A DNA stretch of 64,000 bases from Ampelocalamus luodianensis (lineage: Eukaryota; Streptophyta; Magnoliopsida; Poales; Poaceae): the NCBI GenBank assembly GCA_036346255.1, contig CM070619.1:30386342-30450341 (forward strand). Direction: 5' to 3'. Below, piece by piece: positions 1 to 12,050 of this stretch; the first letter of the stretch is position 1; every line of letters begins with the position of its first letter. The notes under the pieces were generated by a model. The model did not search any database. It saw only the letters and a list, made by a program, of their open reading frames with translations, and had not been told where the DNA came from. The position numbers and the translations under genes are program-made.

Positions 1-9
1 TGATATATA

Positions 10-119
10 TGTTAGAATATGACTCCTTTATATTTCCTTGTCGGTATACGGCAACCCTTTGTACTCCCTATATATATTGCCCATTACGCCTCTTGAATAT
101 AAACACAATATTCATAGCA
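10..119 (+). repeat. Copia 5' LTR
   Basis: This 110-bp LTR runs from TGTTAGAATATG to TTCATAGCA and abuts the PBS. It is very short for an LTR. It is preceded by the TSD copy ATATA (5-9). Its partner at 47776-47889 has the same start and end but many substitutions and a few indels. Confidence 0.92.
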
Positions 120-131
120 TGGTATCAGAGC
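120..131 (+). other. Copia primer-binding site (initiator Met tRNA)
   Basis: TGGTATCAGAGC lies immediately after the 5' LTR. It is the standard plant complement to the 3' end of initiator-Met tRNA, which primes minus-strand DNA synthesis. Confidence 0.93.
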
Positions 132-383
132 TAGGGCTCTAACCTAGCTCTTCCATCGATCGCCGCCTCGACTCAACGTTGCATCCACATCGCCACGACG
201 CCGCCGATGCGACTCTTGCCAATATACCGCCTCGAACACGTCGCTGGTCTCTCAAGCCGCCACCGCTATATGACTCGCAGTCGACCTCAATCGGGCCGCC
301 ATTGATTCCGGTGACCTTGCTCGGGCCACTATCGCCTTTGCTCGCCGCCGCCACCCGCCTTATGCGGGAACCTAAGTTTCCCC
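132..383 (+). other. Copia 5' leader, first part
   Basis: GC-rich untranslated leader of the copia element between the PBS and the solo-LTR insertion. It resumes at 3669 and reaches the gag start at 3843. The ORFs that can be drawn through it are compositional and show no family features. Confidence 0.6.
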
Positions 384-3300
384 ACCCCAATTAATTTTCA
401 AATTTCAGTAAAAATTAAAATTTATGAATTTTTGTGGAATTTTCTGAAATTTTAAAAGCTTTTTATAATTAATTTAAAGTCAAAACAAATATATTTGCAA
501 AATTAAAAGCCAACATAAAGTTGGAAATAATTTTATTAAGTCCAAAATAAGTATGGAAATTTCTGTGATTTTTTTCATAATTTTTGGAGTCAGTCTACTA
601 TTTTCTAAAGCCTAAATGAATTATCAGAATTGAATCAATTGCAAAATCAAAAGAAAATCAAAACTTGGCTTTGGGCCGAAACCCAAAGGCATCGGCCCAA
701 AACCTCCTCCCACGCGCGGCCCAATCGGCCCACATCTTCGCACCCGCGCACCCCTCTCCATCCACCGTTGAATCAAAATCCAACGCACACGCCGCACACA
801 CGCGCCCCCAACCCATCTCCACCGCTGGATCTTGAACCAACAGTCAGGATATTTTGTAACCTCCGCATAGTCCGAATAACATAACCAATGTGAGTCGTGC
901 GATCTTAATCTAACGGCCAGAATCACCCACCTTCTTCCACGTCGCCCTAATGATCGTGACCGTTGGATTAAAATCCAACGGCCCGTGTTCTTTCTTCCTC
1001 CTCTCCTTCTTCTCCGAGTCGCTCGCGCAACTGCCGCCATGACCGAGTCGGGGAAGCTCCGTTTTTGTCGGCCGTTCCTCCCTCTCTCTTCTCATAGTCG
1101 TGCGCAACTGCTTCCGCGCCTCCAACCGCCCCACTCCCCACCTTCTTCCCTCTTCTCTGCGCGGTTTTACCCACGAACGCCGAAACCGCCGCCGCACGCC
1201 CCCACCTCCTCCACGCCGCCCCGTACCCTCTCGACGCCTATAAAAGCCAGCCCAGGAGCCTCTCATCACACCGATCCTACCTCCAACATCCACATTCCCT
1301 GTCTCACTGTGAGATCGCCGGAATTGGAGTTTTTGTCACCGCCGTTTACGCCGTCGCCGCCGACGCCGTGTCCTCGCCACCACCACCATCAGCTTCGCCA
1401 TCTCGTCGCGATCCTGTTGCGCGCACCCACTCCACCGAAAGATCGCTGGAACCCCTATATCGTCGACGACCGTACCTTCGCCGCCGCCTTCGTCCACGTC
1501 GCCGGCCACCGCCTCACTCTTTCCAGTCGCTGAGGTGAGCATCGTGATCACTACCCTCTCCTCTCTCTACTGGTGCACTCGCCGGACTCGCCTCGCGACC
1601 TGTGCGGCGACCATCGGTCCCGCGCGGTCTTTGCCGCCGCCGACGTGGCAGTGCCACCTAGGTGCCATCTCACCGCCCCTGTTGGCGTGGCACGCGCGTG
1701 TCATCCACCTGGCGCACAGTCAGCACCCACGCACGCACTGGGGTGGCAGTCCAGCTCCACTCCAAAACCAAAAGCACGTGGATCGAGTCTATGACAAGTG
1801 GGGCCCACTGTCAGAATTTGTTTTTAAATCTTTTAAATTCGAAAATTCTGTTGCTGGCGTCAGCATTGCGCAATAAATAGCTTTTTTAGTAGAAAAATAA
1901 TTCGGGAAATCCAATTAAATTTTAGATTTAGGTTTAAAACTTCTAAAATTCATAACTTTTGCATATGAACTCCAAATTGGGTGTTTCAAATTGCAAGATT
2001 TATATAAAATTATAATATAGCTAACTAAACCAAAATATTTCAATTGAAGTTATTTTGATCTATGTTTTTGAATTTATTTGAATTTGAATTTGAATTTATC
2101 GTATTTTCACGTTTAGACTTCGACGACTCCGGAGAGTTTGACCAATATGAGGATTTAGAATTCCAAGACATCAACAAAGGCAAGTTACACCATTGACCGT
2201 ATTGCCCCTAGTATTTTAAGTTATTTTCAGTTTTTAAATTGTTTATCGCATGCATATGTTTGTATAAATACTTTAATGTCCTGTTTTATGTATAGTTACC
2301 CCCATGTTTTATTGTATGGCCAATTTGAATATTGTATCTGACTACCTTAACACCATAGGCAAAATATTATCAACACTAAAACATATGCTTAGCCAGGCTT
2401 AGTTTACATTTGTAGAAATTGGGAGGGTTTCACCAAATTTCTTACAAATTTGATTCAAACTTGACATTGTGGTATTGTTTTACCACATGGATTTATAAAA
2501 GAGAGTTTTATTCAAATAAAATCAAAAATGGGTTTGGACTTGGGCGAAATGGTCGGAATGGTGGGTGCAGGTTTATGCACGGGATTGATCTGGTTAAGAT
2601 TAAGGCCCACGGTTTGTAGGAATGACGCCCAAGTCAATTGAGGACCGGTCTTTGAGCCGCTTATTGCTATGCCATATCGTACTACCACATGTCCTGTATG
2701 AGCAGGATTTGGCTAATTAATTTGTGATGTCCTAGTGTATTTATGTCACGTGATTATGTGGGTGTCGGTTAGATGTTTTATTCCCACTTGGCGCAAGAGG
2801 GGGCTTTCGGAGGACGGTTAGTCCAAAGGGGCGAAACTTTAGCGGGCATGAGTACACTAGGATAGAACATTGTAAATGCCTCATGGTAATTGCTCAGTCA
2901 CACGCCTACGGAAGCATGAATTGGCCGACATAACGAGCATGTCACCTCGTGTGGGTAAAGTTGTACCAACTCTACAGAGTAGAAACTATTCGAATAGCGC
3001 GTCATGATCATGGACATGCTAGCAGGGCCACTTAAAGTTAGAATTGTTTTTGGTTTTTAAATGCTTTATTAAATGTTGAGGATGATTAATCCTTATGAAA
3101 AGTTGGGCGGGAAGCCAAGTGTCAGAAGGGGATCCTTCACTAAATCATTGGAGGTTATCCACATTGTAATATTACCATTTCAAAATATGATTTTAGTTTT
3201 AGTATAAAATTACCTTAGAAATTACTATGATTATTTACACTGAAAATGATGTTTATGCAAAATAACCCCTGCCATACTCATTTGTTACCTTATGCATGCA

Positions 3301-3663
3301 TTTTAATTCAATATTGGGTGTAACTTGCGAGCACGGAAGTTGTGCTCACCCTTGCTGAATAAATCTTATTCAGGAGAAGATTTCTTCCCCGACGGTGAGG
3401 ATCCGGACGAGTAGGCCTTGACCCAGACGATTGCCTGTGGCGCATCGTGTGGCTCACCTTTATTATATGTTTCCGCTGTGTTTATCATTTGTTATTTGAT
3501 ACTGTTGTTCAGACTCATTTGTATTAAACAGTTATTTAATTAATGTCATTTACGATTTCGTGATATGATTGTGATATCCATTTTGTGAGACTGTGTACAC
3601 TGGAAATCATGGACCGGTGTATGAACACAGAGAATTCGAGATCCTTCGCTCCCAGGTTTGACA
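384..3663 (+). mobile_element. Solo LTR of a gypsy (Tekay-like) element in the copia leader
   Basis: A 3.28-kb block with LTR character and no internal region. It begins ACCCCAATTAAT and ends GGTTTGACA. It is flanked by TCCCC at 379-383 and 3664-3668, read as a TSD. Related giant LTRs in this window begin TGTAAC followed by an ACCCC-like stretch, so this copy seems to lack its first six bases. It carries a TATA box (1239-1246), a GC-rich promoter-proximal zone (620-1750) and an AT-rich 3' half. It also has a block at about 2951-3020 that aligns with the LTRs of C and G. The orientation is inferred from the TATA box and this shared block. The left boundary is the least certain part. Confidence 0.65.
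1239..1246 (+). promoter_or_regulatory. TATA box in the solo LTR
   Basis: TATAAAAG lies in a GC-rich context with a C/A-rich start-site-like stretch about 30 bp downstream. This is the typical U3/R boundary of a grass gypsy LTR. Whether it is active is unknown. Confidence 0.55.
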
Positions 3664-3842
3664 TCCCCGCGCGTGCGCCCTCCCCACGTGTGGGCCGTTT
3701 TCTAGTGTGAGCCGGCCTAGCAAAACAAAAAAATAAAAAAAGTCCAAAAAAAACTGAAATGTCGATCTAACCACCGCATCGTCTAGTGCCGCCTGTTAGA
3801 CTTTGTTGCCATGGTCACCGCACCGTCCAGCGCCGCCTACCA

Positions 3843-4793
3843 ATGGCTTCCATTCTATCAACTGCGATCCCATTCTCGGGAACAAAGCTTCATGGGACGA
3901 ACTACAGGTTGTGGGCTTCACTCATGGAGATCATGCTCGATGGTCTCCATCTCTGGGGACACATCACTGGTGCTCGACCTTGTCCGCAATCTCCGGTTCA
4001 GCCTTCTTCCAGACAGCCTACTTCTGCACTTCCCGCAGAAGATGAGGCCGCCAAGAAGGAGGTAGAGGCCACTGTTGCTGCTACTGACGCTACTGATGTG
4101 GCCTTTCAGTATGACATAGATGCTTTTGAGCGCTGGTGTGATGATGAGGCCCGTGTTCGAGCCATCCTGGTTGTCAGTGTTGACAACTCTATTCAGCCAG
4201 ACATTGTTGGTCTGTGTGTCACTCGTCAGATTTGGGAGTACTTATGCGAGCGATACCAGCCGAGCAGCGATGCTCAGTTCTTTTCGCTTCAGCGTGAGTT
4301 GGAGACGCTTCGCCAGGAGGACTCCTCTGTCGACGACTTCTTCCGAGCCCTAGCCAGTCTCTGGCGTCAGCTGGAGGAGCTGGCCTCGCCGCTCTGCTAG
4401 GAATGTCATAAAGTGTAGAAGGCGGATCGTGATCGCCTTCGCCTTTATGACTTTGTCTTCCGTCTTTGCCCAGAGTTTGAGCCTGTTAGAGCTCAACTGT
4501 TGAGCCGCTCATCACGACCGACAGTCACCGAGGCTCTTTCGACACTTTGTACTGAGGAGCTTCGCCGCGGGTTAGCTGCACAGTTTGTTCCGACTGTGCT
4601 TGCTACCCCTTCTTCTTCGACGGTTTCTGCTTCGACTATAGTCCCGCCTCAGGTGTTTGTTTCTGCTTCTGTTTTTGCACCCACTGGGGTTCAGTGTAAT
4701 TATGGTAAGAACTTCGGGCACGACTATCAGCACTGTGCGGTGCGAAAAAAGAAGAACAAGGTATGTGGGGCTGGACGATCCAAGCGGGTGCAG
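3843..4793 (+). pseudogene. gag: Copia gag (UBN2-type) with zinc knuckle, broken by element C
   Basis: From the ATG at 3843 the product begins MASILSTAIPFSG and continues with the copia Gag signature KLHGTNYRLWASLMEIML. A second conserved block (SLQRELETLRQEDSSVDDFF) lies near 4285-4345. The frame is stopped at 4398 after LASPLC but homology continues (DRDRLRLYDFVFRLCPEF...). A CCHC-like knuckle (QCNYGKNFGHDYQHC) lies at about 4690-4735, but its first Cys pair is altered. Element C interrupts the frame at 4793, and copia sequence resumes at 44526. The role would be capsid protein that packages the element RNA in cytoplasmic particles. It is inactive here because of the internal stops and the insertion. 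Confidence 0.88.
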
Positions 4794-7700
4794 TGTGAGG
4801 CCTCTTGGGATCGGATCCATTTCAAGCTAAGTAATTACGCTAAAAACGCAATACTTAACGTGAGACGAAAACGATTCCAATTGCCCAGATATGTGTCTCA
4901 TGTTAGCTCCCAAGGATCAGTGGCTAACGTGCACATATCCTAATACAACATTGCAATCACATCCATACACAATCGTACAAGAGAATAGAAACTTTGATAC
5001 ATCTTCAACATATAGAACCTTATGGTCCCAATTTTACATAACAGGGCCAATCGGCCAAATCTAAATAACAATAACACAAATAAATCACAGCGGAAGATAA
5101 ACTTAAAGTAAAAAGGGAATAACCGAGTTGGCATGCCCAAAATCCCACAAGCAACCAACTGGAGTTAAAGCCGTTGCGCCCGTCGTCCTTACCTGATCAA
5201 ATAGACACTTTTCAAGTACAAAGTTGTACTCGCGAGACTTTTCAAGAAAAATAAGGATGCATGTAAGTATCAATGGAAGGCTACTACACTAGTCAATTTT
5301 CAGCATAAAGCAAGTTTTGCATATAGGTAAAAGATTCTAACTTGCCATTTGTAAAACCTTTCGAAAACATTTTATGGCAGTAAGTGATGATCATCAACGA
5401 TATAATCTCCAAATATAATCAACACATGAACATCTCATTCGTGGCACAATTCATTCCTCAACAAAAATTAATGCGCGAACTACGCGTTCATGAAAACATT
5501 CCAGATTTGAACAAACTAACATAATGACATAATATTTTCAATCATAACCCAACCTTATTTTTCCAAAAGCTAACTGTGTCTACTTTCCCACAAGTGTTGT
5601 CTATAACCTAGGACGAGGCTATTCGAATAGATTTAGTTACTCTATAGAGTTGTACAGCTTTACCCACACGATATGCATTCCTCTTAATGTCGGCCAATGC
5701 ACTCTTCCATAGAAGTGTGACTGAGGTAGCATAACGAGGCCGTTACAATGTCATGTCCTAACTATCAAACCACCCGAGGCTCAGAATCCCATGGCAGGCT
5801 ATCGTACGCGCTAGAACCACGGTGAATCCTCATTACGTAAGTAAGTCACTATCAAACAAGAGACCCTTAAGAGCAAGTAAGGCGACCCTTAACATGCCCC
5901 CGCCAGATTGACAAGAGAACAATTAAAAATAACAATAGCAACTGTCAACCTGGTTGTGTTTTGATAACTAACACACAACAAATTATTAAGCCAAGCCTTC
6001 GCCATTATCCCGGCGTGTGGTTGCACGTAAGACTTGGTTTATCACATCACAGACCGGTCCTTAAGCACTCAGACGGGGCTACACAATTCCATAACAACAA
6101 CAATAACAATATTTCATGATCATCCTACACCCGTCCAAGTTAAGAACATAAAACCCATGCCCAACAAGTCCACAAACCCCAGATGCGAAGATCTGGATAC
6201 ATCCCTCTCAAATCCATCATAATCCAATCCATAAAATCCTCAAATTTCAATAAGATTCAATTCAATCCACTGGCCGATGGACTAGCTCCATCAACCGCTC
6301 TCGGCTAAGACTACTAGCATGGCTAAGCATCGTTCTACAAACTAGTAAACAATCCCATATAACATATAACCTCATTCAAGGTAAAAGGGGAATCAACATT
6401 CAAAGGAGGGCTAATGTAGCAATTAGGAGATTAACTACTTCTACCCATAAACATACATTTCAAAATAGCATACAATTGCGATAATAAAACTCACACAAAA
6501 CTTTTAAAAACCACTGGGAGCAATATGATCAAGAGGAGGGTGCTCGCACCTTTGCTGTACCACTTATTCAATCTCAGGTTACACTCATGAATACGTCCGG
6601 ATCGACGAAAATCTATCGAAAGAACGATATTGCAATAAATACCAAATAAGCCAAAAATTTAACATACTAAAAATGCACGAAATTTATATATTAGTGAGAT
6701 TATGATTTTAAATGAATTTAGGTGAAAGATTCATTCCATTTGGATTTAGTTTGTGAGAGTTGTCCCAATTTGAAAATCAGCAAATGAATAAAAGCTGAAA
6801 ACCCTAGCTCGGTTACTGTTCATCCAAATTTAATTGTTTCGTCAAAATTTACATAATAGTAGTGGGGATAAGGATTACATGATTGGAAAGATAATAAAAA
6901 TTTATGTTCAATAAAAATTGAATCACCCCATTTGGAGTTCAAATGAATTTTCTATGATTTTTTGAAATTAATTCAATTTCTAGTATAAAAATAATTCTTT
7001 TCTGAATTTTCCTAATGCATTTAATACTTTTTACACACAAATTAACCTAGCCTCTGCCATGACAAGTGGGCCTACATATTTTCTTTTCTTTTCCAATAAA
7101 TTCCTAAAGGAAAACATCTACCAACAAATCTAATCTTCTCACTATCATTTACTTAACCGATTCTCCGGTGTTGAATCCAATCACATGCACAATACTCTCC
7201 GGTAATATTATCATATCTTGATAAAGATCACATACTAACCTCCACTAAGGCATAATCAAGGTAGTCAATCCAACAAATAATTCCCGAACTCATAAACTTC
7301 CATCTACACAATCCATCCAGTGGTTGTACGAAATCCACCAAGTGATAAGCATATGACCATGACTAAATCTATCGATAACTCTTTACTAGACTATTTAAGC
7401 TAATACTAACTATCAAACCCTACTAGTCTCACATCGGCAAATCACATTCGCATACACCAAAATTTCCACCGATCGAGGTTTAATTGACTAACCGACACTT
7501 AATGAGCTTTACAATAATTGCACATCCGATATTTAATAGCTCACTAATGGATCAACTCATATCTACATCACCGAAATAGCCATGTACGACATCTACCAAT
7601 CCAATCACATACATGCCTCTATGATCAACTAATCAATCATTTATCTACTAATCCAATTGAGGGCACGGTTCCATTGACTCAACACATAAGACTTATCTAC

Positions 7701-8799
7701 TAATTACATAGTAATCCAATCATTTATCTGCACTTAAATAATCTATTGCAACCTTCTCCCAATTCTTGCATATATATAACTCACATAACTATCACTTAAG
7801 ACATTCCATCAATTTACTCAAGCTTAAATAAATCATCCGATTCAATTAATTCAATAATGTATATATAATCCGACATCCACCGAGCAACAATACACATGTC
7901 CCGCCACAAAAAAAACTAATTATTTGCATTCACAAAATTTCATCACATAATCACGCCTTCGCATCGATAAGACCTAACCGAAGAATTATACCGGTCTTAA
8001 GATACCAAATCATTTTTACAATTAAACATGCATAAATAGATGCCATGCTCATGACTAATATGCAACATGCCCAAGTAAATAACGTAAACGCGATTTTACA
8101 CTAAAGATTTTTACCACGACACTAGGCGTGCAAATCGTCACCGGGCGTCGTCTTCTCGGCTCCGCGTCCGCCGTAGTCGTCGCCAATCCCGTGTCCACGT
8201 CCGGCTCCTCGTCCATGTCTGTCATCCTAGTGCCGCCGCATGCGCCACGCCGTGGCGTCGACACCTCCTCGCCTCGCTCGCCCTCGACGCTGTCATGTAC
8301 TGGGCTGCCACGCCGTGCTCTGGTGTGCCTCACCGAGCCACCACGCCATGCCATGCTGCCGCATGCATGGCCGCCGGCATCGATGCCCCGCCTCGGAGCC
8401 GTCCCAGTGCCTCGGCGGCGGCGCCGTCGCGCAGCCGTTGGCGCCGTTGCCGCTCCCGGTCGGCCGCGTCCTCAGCGCCCCGGTCTTCACGCCGGGCTGC
8501 CACTACAACGCCTCGGCGCCGTCGCACCGCTGCCTCCACTACGCCGCCTAGCCCCCTCGCCTCGGCCACGTCGGGCTCGGCCACCTCGCCCTCGCCGCAT
8601 GCATCAGCTCCTGCCTCTGCAGCTGCTCTCGACTGCATGCAAGCTTACATGCTTGCATGTGGCCGAGCTGCTGCATGCTTGCCTTGCCCTGGGCGCCGTG
8701 CCGCCAAGCTCCACCAGTCGGCCGGTCGCCACTACAGCATGCATGCACTAGCCGCTGCATTGCTGCTGCACACATGCATGCAGCGCCTCCACCACCATT

Positions 8800-9779
8800 T
8801 GATACGGGGGAGGCCCGATCTTCTCAGTGAGAAACCGTGGATAGTTGATGCAAAGTAGACGATATCGCTAGCTGAACACTCGCGCCAATGCACGAACCCT
8901 CAACTCTTGAATCGCCCACAACACACGGGTAGTTGTTCGTCGCGAGACCACGAGCATTTAACGCCAAGTCCCGATTCCCAATGGAGCAGCGGCTTGACCT
9001 TGAATTGCGAGCGAACAATTGGATCGCCTAGTCCTCTCTCAAAGTCCTCGCATGAACTGCGGGTCGAAAGAACAAGCAATAGCTATGTTTCAATCTTATG
9101 AATAAACTGGTCTAATGGATACAAGGGAGGGCAAGGGTATTTAAGGCGCCCTCGCGACTCACGCACGACCTAGGGCCGCCACACATGCGAATCAAACTCT
9201 AACTCGGCTAAGACCTAAAAACACACAAAAGGAAAACCTAACTTAAGTCCGTCACATTGTTTCGGCCATAGCGGCGCGACCGTAAGTCTTCTGAAGCTGG
9301 GGCCAAAACCATTGTGTGGGCCTTGGAATAAGCTTTCAAACAAGTCCCAGAACACCCCAATCGGACTCCGTATGCAAAAGTTATGAACTTTTATTACAGC
9401 CTGTTGGGCTGTCCCGAACCGAATCAAATTGAATTTTGAGTTGATTCGAGATGAATTTTGGTTGCACTTGTGGAAGATCCGAATTGGGCTTGAATTCTTG
9501 GGATTTTCTCCCAGGGTTGACCCACGTGAGCTTCTCCTCCATTGCTTTGACTCGGCCTCCTCTTGGTTCCAAAGGCTTCACAATGTTCAAACTGAGAATG
9601 CACAAAACATTTGCATGAGGTAATACCCAATTCTCATCAATGACAATAGAAGATTCATTAAGAAGCAAAAGCACCTGTTGATTTAGAAGTTTAGCTCTTG
9701 CTCTCGTCAGTGGACCACCTCAGTATGTGTATGACCACCAATAGGGAAAGATGTATAAGTGTTAGGGATGCCCTCATCA
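8800..9779 (-). repeat. Element D LTR, minus orientation
   Basis: About 980 bp. In element sense it starts TGATGAGGGCATCCC and ends CCCCCGTATCA. The purine tract on the minus strand lies at about 9780-9793. Compared with E, a stretch of roughly 50 bp is missing near 9715, between GAGGTGG and TCCACTG. Other differences are short indels. Confidence 0.87.
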
Positions 9780-10745
9780 TCCTCCCCCTCTTGAAAAGTC
9801 GTCGTCCTCGACGCTGGATCATCACCACCAAAGAAAGGTGATAAATCAGCGACATTGAAAGTAGAGCTCACGCCATAGTCATCGCCGGAAAGCTCTATCT
9901 TGTAGGCATTGTCGTTGATCTTCGCAAGCACCTTGAAAGGTCCATCACCTCGTGGCAGCAATTTAGACTTGCGGCGTTCTGGAAAACGATTCTTGCGGTA
10001 GTGCACCCAAACCAAATCACCTGGTTGAAAAATCATCTTCTTCTGTTTCTTATTCGCCTTCTCAGCATAGGACTTGACCTTGCGCTCTATCTCCTCTTTT
10101 GTTTTGAGATGCAATTTTTTCACATAGTCAGCTCGCTTGGATGCCTCCATATGAACACGGTGTTGACTTGGAAGTGGCAGCAAATCAAACGGCGTAAAGG
10201 GTTTGAAACCATACACCACCTCAAAAGGACACAACTGCGTAGTGGAGTGCACGGCCCGATTATAAGCGAATTCCACGTGCGGCAAACAATCCTCCCACTC
10301 GCGCAGATTCTTCTTGATCATGGTCCGGAGTAGCATCGAAAGTGTGCGGTTCACCACCTCCGTTTGACCATCAGTTTGGGGATGACAAGTCGTCTTTGAA
10401 TAACAACCGTCCCAGTTTACCCCAAAGCGTCTTCGAGAAGTAGCTCATGAACTTCACATCACGATCTGACACAATAGTGCGTGGCACGCCATGTAGCCTC
10501 ACGATCTCCTTGAAAAATAAGTTAGCAATATGCGACGCATCGTCGCTCTTGTGGCACGGAATAAAGTGTGCCATCTTCGAAAAACGATCCACAACGACAA
10601 AAACAGAATCACTCCCCCTCTTAGTTCTAGGTAATCCTAAAACAAAATCCATAATAATAACCTCCCATGGTGCATTGGGAGCAGGTAGAGGGTATACAAA
10701 CCGTGTGGATTCAATTTTGATTTCGCTTTGTGGCAAGTAATGCAT
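9707..10745 (-). pseudogene. pol: Element D integrase and C-terminal domain
   Basis: Two frames joined by a disruption near 10360-10371. The upstream part (10745-10371) has the integrase core with MDFVLGLPRTKRG, FVVVDRFSKMAHFIPCHK and GVPRTIVSDRDVKF, including two catalytic-type Asp. The downstream part (10357-9707) starts VNRTLSMLLRTMIKKNLREW, passes through EFAYNRAVHSTTQLCPFEVV and reaches PRGDGPFKVLAKINDNAYKI and FNVADLSPFFGGDD. It ends in GEDDEGIPNTY, reading into the LTR. The sequence and the run-on into the LTR fit a CRM-type integrase without a classical chromodomain. The frame is broken where QTDGQTE would lie. Confidence 0.85.
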
Positions 10746-10749
10746 CGTT

Positions 10750-12050
10750 ACACATACCTCTCTACATCTCGCCTCATCTTAGGCCAATAAAAGTGATCGC
10801 TCAAAGATAGATAACGTCTTCTCATGTCCAAAATGTCCCATCAACCCACCGCATGTGATTCTGCGGTAATAGCAAGCGCATACGGAGGAGTCAGGCGCAT
10901 AATTTGTTAGTGCGAAACAAAACCCATCATGGATGTGAAATTTATCCCAGCCTTTTCCCTCTTTGCAATGTGCATAAGGAACGAAAAATCATGGTCATGA
11001 GCATATAAATCACGCAAACTCTCTAAACCAGAACTTGCACTCCTAATTGAGTTAAAGCACACTTTTCCTAGAGAGCATCAGCTACCACATTTTCCTTTCC
11101 CTTCTTATATTTTACAATGTAAGGAAACGACTCAATGAATTCGACCCATTTGGCATGTCTATGGTTCAGTTTGCTTGGCCCTTTAAATACTTTAATGCCT
11201 CATGATCGAATGAATAATAAACTCTTTAGGCCATAAATAGTGTTGCCAAGTTTCTAACATACGCACTAAAGCTTAAAGTTCTTTGTCATAGACCGGATAA
11301 TTCAATTGAGCACCATTCAGTTTCTCACTAAAATAAGCTACCGGTCTACCCTCTTGCATTAAAACACCGCCAATACCCAATCCACTAGCATCACACTCAA
11401 TTTCAAAAATTTTAGTGAAATCGGGTAAAACAAGCAACGGTGCTTGATCAAGCGTTTCTTAAGTTCAACAAAAGCATTGTCTTGCGCTACCCCACACAAA
11501 TCCAACACCCTTTTTAGTAAGTTCATGCAAAGGGGCAGCTATGGTGCTAAAATCCTTCACAAAGCGCCGATAAAAACCAGCGAGACCATGAAAGCTCCTA
11601 ATCTGACTTACATTCAGAGGAGTTGGCCAATTTTTAATCGCTTCAATTTTAGACTCATCTACTTCAACTCCCTGTGCAGAAACAACATAGCCCAAAAAGA
11701 TGACACGATCTTTGCAAAAGGTACACTTCTCTAAGTTACCGAATAACCTAGCCTCACGCAAAACTTGTAGAACTTGTCTAAGATGGTCTATGTGTTCAGA
11801 TTCAGTACGACTGTAAATCAGAATATCATCAAAGTACGAAAACCACAAATTTACCAATCAAATGCCTTAAAACATGATTCATTAAGCGCATGAATGTACT
11901 AGGTGCATTAGTTAAACCAAAAGGCATGACTAACCACTCATACAACCCAAATTTTGTTTTAAATGCTGTTTTCCACTCATCCCCTTCATGCATCCTAATT
12001 TGATGGTAACCATTGCGCAAATCTATCTTAGAAAAAATAACAGCACCACT
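10750..12050 (-). pseudogene. pol: Element D reverse transcriptase (partial) and RNase H
   Basis: Reading leftward from about 12047, RT starts in mid-domain at SGAVIFSKIDLRNGYHQIRM and continues through FGLYEWLVMPFGLTNAPSTF. The catalytic segment follows: an indel turns YFDDILIYS into a two-frame join near 11829-11857. Then come CTFCKDRVIFLGYVVSAQG and IRSFHGLAGFYRRFV. RNase H (about 11440-11100) is out of frame but recognisable by comparison with E. The N-terminal RT fingers are absent because the element is truncated at the 12047-12050 junction. Confidence 0.82.

Noticed and set aside
363..383. Solo LTR start at TGCGGGAACC (363)
   Set aside because: It begins with TG, but no matching TSD follows the 3' end. 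The TCCCC pair with a start at 384 fits better.
985..1533. 182-aa ORF in the GC-rich part of the solo LTR
   Set aside because: Pro/Ser/Arg-rich composition in several overlapping frames, no motif, and it spans the TATA box. It is compositional.
8128..8858. Long overlapping ORFs in the C LTR island (also 42988-43752)
   Set aside because: Open on both strands because of GC-rich composition. The two LTR copies differ by frame-changing indels, so there is no coding constraint.
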